In this document: positions 7,524 through 11,511 of the stretch, in pieces | How positions within the stretch are numbered: the first letter of the stretch is position 1 | Layout: every line of letters starts with the position of its first letter | Assembly (NCBI GenBank): GCA_964612185.1 | Contig: CAZTCR010000065.1 | Coordinates: 1 to 11,511, forward strand | Direction of reading: 5' to 3' | Length of the DNA: 11,511 nt | Source of the DNA: UBA1447 sp964612185 | Lineage (GTDB): Bacteria; Bacillota; Clostridia; Oscillospirales; Acutalibacteraceae | Notes under the pieces: generated by a model | Databases searched by the model: none | What the model saw: the letters and a program-made list of their open reading frames with translations, nothing else | Told to the model about the DNA's origin: nothing | Position numbers and translations under genes: made by a program

Positions 7524-7727
7524 TTATTTGCCGGCCAGGTATTCGTTGAGCTCCGCCACAAATTCATCCGGGTCTACCCCGTGCACCATGCAGGCGTCCT
7601 CAATGCTTTCGCCGCGGGCCGAAGGGCAGCCGAGGCAGTGCATGCCCATGGAAAGGAAGAACTGCGCCGTGTCCCTGTCCGCGTCAAGGATATCGCCGAT
7701 GGTGGTTTCTTTGGTAACTTCTGTCAT
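7524..7727 (-). CDS. DUF1858 domain protein (hybrid-cluster-protein-associated redox disulfide domain)
   Basis: A small 67-aa protein matching the DUF1858 / TIGR03980 family, found mainly in anaerobes. It carries a C31-x-x-C34 pair in MHCLGCPSARGESIEDAC, with C46 at the end of that segment; these are the family's hallmark cysteines and suggest a redox disulfide or metal-binding role. The exact function is not established. The SD is strong: AAAGGAG with 9-nt spacing. It is the first gene after the promoter at 7765-7793 and leads the trmK-GDPD-nif3-rqcH unit. It could be incidental to the downstream genes, because small redox proteins often lead unrelated operons. Confidence 0.88.
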   Translation of the reverse strand: MTEVTKETTIGDILDADRDTAQFFLSMGMHCLGCPSARGESIEDACMVHGVDPDEFVAELNEYLAGK

Positions 7728-7764
7728 TTTCTTTATCTCCTTTAGTGTGATTCACCTGAATATC

Positions 7765-7793
7765 ATTGTACCATATTGGCCGTTTGATTTCAA
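7765..7793 (-). promoter_or_regulatory. Predicted sigma-A promoter for the DUF1858-trmK-rqcH unit
   Basis: Minus strand: TTGAAA (7788-7793), a 17-nt spacer, then TACAAT (7765-7770) preceded by TGG, an extended -10. It lies just past the stop codon of the UPF0210 gene. No terminator hairpin is visible between them, so read-through from upstream could add to expression. Confidence 0.7.
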
Positions 7794-7796
7794 TTT

Positions 7797-9152
7797 TCAG
7801 TTACGCAAACTTTGAAGCGGAGCCGGTATTCTGCCGCCTCTTTTTATGAAAGCCGCAGGTGACGCGGTGTTAAGCCGCATAACCGGGCCGCCGCCGAGCA
7901 GACCGCCGAAGTCGAGTTCCTCGCCGAGTCCTTTGCCGATAGCGGGTATCAGGCGCACGGCTGTGGTCTTGTAATTGACCATGCCGATAGCGGCTTCATC
8001 CGCGATAATGGCGGCAAGGACATCGTCCGGTGTGTCACCCGGCACCACAATCATATCCAGCCCGACGGAGCAAACGGCCGTCATGGCTTCCAACTTTTCG
8101 ATGCTCAAACAGCCGCTGCGCGCTGCGGCAACCATACCCGCATCCTCTGTAACAGGAATAAACGCGCCTGACAGTCCCCCAACATGGGAACTTGCCATTG
8201 TCCCACCCTTTTTAACGGCATCGTTGAGCAGCGCGAGGGCAGCCGTGGTGCCGTGGGCGCCACAGGTCTGCAACCCCATTTCTTCCAGAATATACGCCAC
8301 GGAATCCCCAACAGCCGGTGTGGGCGCCAGGGAAAGGTCAACGATGCCAAACGGCACATGCAGCCGGCGTGCCGCCTCATAGGCGACAAGTTGGCCGACA
8401 CGGGTAATTTTGAAAGCAGTTCTTTTAATAACATCAGCAACCTGTGTCAGGTCACCGTCCGGAATTTTTTGCAGTGCGCACCGCACAACGCCCGGGCCGG
8501 AAACGCCGACATTGATCACACAGTCCGGTTCCCCCGCGCCGTGGAAAGCACCTGCCATAAAAGGATTGTCCTCCGGCGCGTTGCAGAAAACAACCAATTT
8601 CGCCGCGCCGATACAGTTTTTGTCTGCCGTGGCAACTGCCGTTTGTTTGATAATGCCGCCCATTAACGCGACGGCATCCATATTGATACCGGTTTTGGTG
8701 GAACCGATGTTGACACTCGCACAGACATGTTCTGTGGCGGCAAGCGCTTCCGGGATGCTCTTGATAAGCTTTTCGTCCCCCGCTGCAAAACCCTTTTGCA
8801 CCAGCGCCGAGTATCCGCCGACAAAGTCAATGCCCAACTCCTTGGATGCTCTTTCAAGCGTTAAAGCGTATTGTACGGGGTCACCGGCGCTTGCCGCTGC
8901 TATCATTGCAATGGGGGTAACGGAAACGCGTTTATTGATAATCGGAATGCCGTATTCCTTGCCGATTTCGTTGCCCGTGATCACAAGCCGCTCGGCCAGA
9001 CGCATAATTTTGTCGTAAATTTTACCGCAGGCTGTTTGAGCATTGTCCGAACAACAGTCCAGCAACGAAATGCCCATGGTGATGGTACGGATATCAAGAT
9101 TTTCATCCTGTATCATGTGAATAGTTTCCAGAATATCTCTGCTGTTAATCAT
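7797..9152 (-). CDS. UPF0210 protein (DUF711, PFL-like family)
   Basis: A 451-aa conserved protein of the UPF0210/DUF711 family, annotated as 'PFL family' because the fold resembles pyruvate formate-lyase. No biochemical role is established to my knowledge. Family blocks seen: NKRVSVTPIAMIA (73-85), GGYSALVQKG (112-121), the run from FCNAPEDNPF (189) to VSGPGVV (223), SSHVGGLSGAFIPVTED (321-337) and IVVPGDTPD (368-376). I see no clear glycyl-radical signature near the C-terminus, so radical chemistry should not be assumed. No membrane segments. The SD is modest (AGGG about 10 nt before the ATG). It follows the ACT-domain gene by 48 nt, the conserved arrangement also seen in Streptococcus pneumoniae, so the two products probably act together. 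Confidence 0.93.
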   Translation of the reverse strand: MINSRDILETIHMIQDENLDIRTITMGISLLDCCSDNAQTACGKIYDKIMRLAERLVITGNEIGKEYGIPIINKRVSVTPIAMIAAASAGDPVQYALTLERASKELGIDFVGGYSALVQKGFAAGDEKLIKSIPEALAATEHVCASVNIGSTKTGINMDAVALMGGIIKQTAVATADKNCIGAAKLVVFCNAPEDNPFMAGAFHGAGEPDCVINVGVSGPGVVRCALQKIPDGDLTQVADVIKRTAFKITRVGQLVAYEAARRLHVPFGIVDLSLAPTPAVGDSVAYILEEMGLQTCGAHGTTAALALLNDAVKKGGTMASSHVGGLSGAFIPVTEDAGMVAAARSGCLSIEKLEAMTAVCSVGLDMIVVPGDTPDDVLAAIIADEAAIGMVNYKTTAVRLIPAIGKGLGEELDFGGLLGGGPVMRLNTASPAAFIKRGGRIPAPLQSLRN

Positions 9153-9200
9153 TGTTTATCATCCCTATCGCGCTCCGGAAAACTTTGCGCTGACTGACGC

Positions 9201-9470
9201 TTATATCCGGTGCATGGAGTTAAAAATATCCTCATGCATCAAGTGAATCGAAAGCCCCTGTTCTTCGCCCAGGGCGTTCATCCTGTCCGCCAGTTCGGTT
9301 AGCGGCAGGTCGCATTTGCTGATATCCGTGAGCATAATCATGCAGAACATATCCTGCAGGATTGACTGCGAGACTTCCACAATATTGACATTGTTGTTCG
9401 CGCAGATACCCGAAACTTTATGGAGTATCCCGACCATATCTTTGCCGACAACCGTTACTACAGCGCGCAT
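9201..9470 (-). CDS. UPF0237 ACT-domain protein
   Basis: An 89-aa protein made of a single ACT domain, the GcvR-like small-molecule-binding fold, opening MRAVVTVVGKDMVGI and containing NNNVNIVEVSQ. UPF0237 members are about 89-90 aa, matching this start. Codons upstream (GTG at 9479, ATG at 9476) are also in frame, but the ATG at 9470 has GGGGGTG six nt upstream and the family N-terminus. The ligand is unknown; ACT domains commonly bind amino acids. It is probably a partner or regulator of the UPF0210 protein encoded 48 nt downstream. It is the first gene after the promoter at 9500-9529. Confidence 0.92.
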   Translation of the reverse strand: MRAVVTVVGKDMVGILHKVSGICANNNVNIVEVSQSILQDMFCMIMLTDISKCDLPLTELADRMNALGEEQGLSIHLMHEDIFNSMHRI

Positions 9471-9499
9471 GAACATCACCCCCGTTTGAAATTAGATAT

Positions 9500-9529
9500 A
9501 GTTTAGCACAAATCCGCGCCGCTATACAA
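9500..9529 (-). promoter_or_regulatory. Predicted promoter for the UPF0237-UPF0210 operon
   Basis: Minus strand: TTGTAT (9524-9529), an 18-nt spacer, then TAAACT (9500-9505) preceded by TGC, an extended -10. The start site would be near 9493, giving a leader of about 20 nt with the GGGGGTG SD inside it. The boxes are imperfect but well placed. Confidence 0.5.
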
Positions 9530-9550
9530 ACATTTTTTGCTCCTTCCCTG

Positions 9551-9579
9551 TTGCAAGCAACGCTTTTTTGTTATATTAT
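9551..9579 (+). promoter_or_regulatory. Predicted sigma-A promoter for the PHP-ispE operon, overlapping a dyad
   Basis: TTGCAA (9551-9556), a 17-nt spacer and TATTAT (9574-9579). The start site would be near 9586. The -35 box sits inside a perfect dyad, GTTGC-AA-GCAAC (9550-9561), which could be an operator. It is divergent from the promoter at 9500-9529. Confidence 0.6.
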
Positions 9580-9619
9580 ATTTTAAAGAAAAGGAATGAA
9601 CCGATTTGAGGTGACGCAG

Positions 9620-10432
9620 TTGGGTTATTTAAAAATTATTGATACACATACGCACACGGACAACTCCTATGACGGACATCATTCCACCATGTTTTTATGC
9701 GAAAGCGCCGAAAGTATGGGTCTGCGTGCCGTTACTTTTACCGACCATGTTGAAGTCGACTATTATGAACGGGACAATTTCCACAGGGTCGCCACGCAGT
9801 CCTACTTTGAAATCGCGAAAGCACGCTCCGCTTTCCGCGGAAAACTGCTCATTTGCACCGGCGTTGAGCTCGGGCAGCCGATGTATGATGTAAAAACCGC
9901 GGAGATGCTGCTGGACACCCTAAAATATGACGAGGTAATCGCCTCCGTACATAATTTGCGCGGCCTCCCCGATTTTATGTACCTGGATTACAACATCATG
10001 GATGTCCACGAAGTCCTGCTTGATTATTTTAAGGAAATGCAGTTGATGGTTGACTGGGGCAATTTCGACACGCTCGCGCACCTGACCTATCCGCTGCGTT
10101 ACATACAAGGTGACAGAGGCATATCCGTTGACATTGCGCGGTATTCACAACAGATTGACGGACTGCTGCTCGGCCTTGTTAGGCAGGGCAAAGCGCTGGA
10201 AATCAATACATCCGGCCTGCGGCAAAAACTGGGCGAAACCATGCCCGGTGAAGCTGTTGTATGCCGTTTCAAAGAACTCGGCGGTGAATACATAACCATC
10301 GGTTCGGACGCGCATTTTGCAAAAGATCTTGCGGCGGGTGTCCCGGAGGGGATGGCGATGGCACAGCGTTGCGGGTTTAATGCCGTTACGCTTTATCAAA
10401 AACGCGTACCGATTCAAATTCCGATTGAGTAG
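9620..10432 (+). CDS. PHP-domain phosphoesterase, histidinol-phosphatase (HisJ)-like
   Basis: A metal-dependent PHP-domain hydrolase of 270 aa from the chosen start. Metal-site motifs: DTHTHTDNSYDG (6-17, with the H10-x-H12 pair), FTDH (40-43), GVELG (81-85), ASVHN (108-112), AHLTYP (153-158), EINTSG (194-199) and GSDAH (228-232). This resembles the HisK/HisJ-type histidinol-phosphatases, but PHP proteins also hydrolyse other phosphomonoesters and no histidine genes are nearby, so the substrate is open. Start: the frame also opens at an ATG at 9596, but AAAGGA abuts that codon and the predicted transcript begins only about 10 nt before it. A TTG at 9620 with GAGGTG six nt upstream fits better. 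First gene of a two-gene unit; ispE begins 147 nt after the stop. Confidence 0.85.
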   Translation: MGYLKIIDTHTHTDNSYDGHHSTMFLCESAESMGLRAVTFTDHVEVDYYERDNFHRVATQSYFEIAKARSAFRGKLLICTGVELGQPMYDVKTAEMLLDTLKYDEVIASVHNLRGLPDFMYLDYNIMDVHEVLLDYFKEMQLMVDWGNFDTLAHLTYPLRYIQGDRGISVDIARYSQQIDGLLLGLVRQGKALEINTSGLRQKLGETMPGEAVVCRFKELGGEYITIGSDAHFAKDLAAGVPEGMAMAQRCGFNAVTLYQKRVPIQIPIE

Positions 10433-10534
10433 CACGCCGGCGAAGAAGAAGCAAGAGGCGTTTGAGAAGAAACGGATTAAAATCGGAGAATTGAATGCGA
10501 TCATAACCATTTGAACTCATTCCTAATTGCTTCC

Positions 10535-10549
10535 CGTGGCGAAGTCACG
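10535..10549 (+). other. Small hairpin in the PHP-ispE gap
   Basis: CGTGGC and GTCACG (one G-U pair in RNA) form a 6-bp stem with a GAA loop about 20 nt upstream of the ispE SD. No T-tract follows, so it is not a terminator. It may be a processing or stability element, or chance. Confidence 0.25.
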
Positions 10550-10579
10550 CTTCTCAACAGTTACGAAGGGGCGATACGC

Positions 10580-11449
10580 ATGAAAATTAAAATCAACGCC
10601 GCCGCAAAAATCAATCTTTTTCTGGATATATTAGCGTTGCTCCCCAACGGCTACCACAGCCTCTATATGATTATGCAGTCCGTCGGGCTGTATGATACAA
10701 TCGAAATCGAGCAAGCCAAAGGCAGCCGCATTCATATCACCTGCAGCGAACCCGCCCTGCCGGCGGATGAAAGCAACATTGCCCACAAAGCCGCAACCGC
10801 CTTTTTCAAAGGCGCCGGGCTCGAAGGCAAGGGGCTGAATATCCATATTGAAAAACGCATTCCCCTCGCCGCGGGTCTTGCCGGGGGCAGCGCGGACGCA
10901 GCGGCGGTTATTGCCGGACTGAACAGGCTCTTTGACACATCCTTAAGCGAAAAGCGCTTGTGTGAAATCGGGTTGTCCGTCGGTTCCGATGTACCGTTTT
11001 GTTTAACAGGCGGCACCATGCTCGTGCAGGATACCGGCGGTGTGCTCACATCGCTGCCCGCTCTGCCTCCTTGTACGATTGTGTTGGCAAAACCGGACAG
11101 TGGCGTTTCCACCAAGTGGGCGTACAATGCTTATGATGCGTGTGAATATGTCCGTCACCCGGACGGTCCTGTGATGCTCTATCACACTGTCAGCGGCAGT
11201 TTGAAGGATATCTGCGAGGCGGCCGGCAATGTGTTTGAGCAGTGTATTGAAGTACCCGAACGGGTGGAGATAAAGTCCGTCATGCACAAACACGGCGACC
11301 TTTGCAGCCAGATGAGCGGCAGCGGGCCGACTGTATTCGGAATATTTGAGGAAAAGCAGGTTGCCGAAGTCTGTGCAAATGAACTGAAGAAGCTGGTCAA
11401 GAATGTGTTTGTTTGCGAACCTCTCGGACGCGGGTTGGTTATAGAATAA
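10580..11449 (+). CDS. ispE: 4-diphosphocytidyl-2-C-methyl-D-erythritol kinase (IspE)
   Basis: GHMP-family kinase that phosphorylates 4-diphosphocytidyl-2-C-methyl-D-erythritol with ATP in the MEP pathway to isoprenoid precursors. At 289 aa it has the normal length. Motifs: AAAKINLFLDIL with Lys10, the position of the conserved catalytic lysine; NGYHSL (23-28) in the substrate site; the ATP loop PLAAGLAGGSADAAA (95-109); GSDVPF (135-140) with catalytic Asp137; and the third GHMP motif MSGSGPTVFGIF (245-256). The frame is open upstream to 10511, but the ATG at 10580 with AAGGGG 8 nt before it gives the family N-terminus. Probably co-transcribed with the PHP gene. No terminator is visible after the stop; a group II intron end begins about 11 bases downstream. 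Confidence 0.95.
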   Translation: MKIKINAAAKINLFLDILALLPNGYHSLYMIMQSVGLYDTIEIEQAKGSRIHITCSEPALPADESNIAHKAATAFFKGAGLEGKGLNIHIEKRIPLAAGLAGGSADAAAVIAGLNRLFDTSLSEKRLCEIGLSVGSDVPFCLTGGTMLVQDTGGVLTSLPALPPCTIVLAKPDSGVSTKWAYNAYDACEYVRHPDGPVMLYHTVSGSLKDICEAAGNVFEQCIEVPERVEIKSVMHKHGDLCSQMSGSGPTVFGIFEEKQVAEVCANELKKLVKNVFVCEPLGRGLVIE

Positions 11450-11459
11450 TTGGTTAAAA

Positions 11460-11511
11460 ATCGAGTAGGAGGCTACCCATTAGTTGAGTAGCCGTCCTCT
11501 CACACCACCGT
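11460..11511 (-). mobile_element. 3' end of a group II intron (domain VI and edge of domain V), truncated by window
   Basis: Read on the minus strand, ACGGT (11507-11511) looks like the closing strand of domain V. It is followed by a long hairpin like domain VI: GAG-AGGA (11495-11501) pairs with UCCU-A-CUC (11463-11470), leaving A11466 bulged as a branch-point adenosine. The inner stem CUACUCA/UGGGUAG pairs perfectly only with a U-G wobble in minus-strand RNA; the plus strand would have a C-A mismatch. The sequence ends CUCGAU, with the AU terminus at 11460, seven bases from the bulged A, as expected for a group II 3' splice site. The ribozyme core and any reverse transcriptase gene would lie beyond the right edge. 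The class is not assignable. Confidence 0.7.

Noticed and set aside
7797..9152. Glycyl-radical enzyme (true pyruvate formate-lyase)
   Set aside because: The PFL label comes from fold similarity of the UPF0210 family; no clear glycyl-radical motif is seen near the C-terminus and no activase gene is nearby.
9550..9569. Terminator made by GTTGCAAGCAAC and the following T-run
   Set aside because: The dyad has only a 2-nt centre, leaving at most a 4-bp stem with a usable loop, and no plus-strand gene precedes it. The promoter reading fits better.
1..11511. CRISPR array, tRNA or rRNA genes, prophage or defence cluster
   Set aside because: I saw no regularly spaced direct repeats, no tRNA-like cloverleaf and no rRNA segments, and every long conserved frame is accounted for by housekeeping or conserved families.

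Overview
The window looks like ordinary chromosome from an anaerobic, low-to-mid-GC Bacillota, most likely a clostridial lineage. This rests on gene content: RqcH, a TrmK/Nif3 pair, a DUF1858 redox-domain protein, the UPF0237/UPF0210 pair and an MEP-pathway IspE. It also rests on strong AGGAGG-type ribosome binding sites and sigma-A-like promoters. Genus cannot be fixed from this sequence. Every gene is complete; only the element at the right edge is cut off.

Layout. (1) 1-3156, minus: ileS, a long type-2 isoleucyl-tRNA synthetase whose HIGH signature is rearranged to G-I-H-H. Upstream lie a predicted promoter (3334-3361) and a leader of about 170 nt with four hairpin-forming segments and no T-box. 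(2) 3425-7727, minus: a tightly packed unit transcribed in the order DUF1858 protein, trmK, a glycerophosphodiester phosphodiesterase-like gene, nif3-like, rqcH. It has a promoter at 7765-7793 and a terminator-like hairpin at 3379-3410. (3) 7797-9470, minus: the UPF0237 ACT-domain gene followed by the UPF0210 (DUF711/PFL-like) gene, with its own promoter at 9500-9529. (4) 9620-11449, plus: a PHP-domain phosphoesterase followed by ispE, driven by a divergent promoter at 9551-9579. (5) 11460-11511: what appears to be the 3' end (domain VI and the edge of domain V) of a group II intron on the minus strand, cut by the window edge.

The genes are mostly translation and RNA housekeeping (isoleucine charging, tRNA m1A22 methylation, stalled-ribosome rescue by alanine tailing), plus isoprenoid precursor synthesis and several conserved proteins of poorly known role. 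I see no large novel multigene system. The points most worth a second look are the swapped IleRS signature motif linked to mupirocin hyper-resistance, the compact three-way-junction leader before ileS, a short palindrome that recurs in two intergenic gaps, a divergent GDPD with an altered metal-ligand position, and the truncated group II intron.

Gaps over 100 bases: 3157-3424 holds the ileS leader, ileS promoter and rqcH terminator. 9471-9619 holds two divergent promoters. 10433-10579 holds only a short hairpin and an unexplained open K/E-rich stretch.
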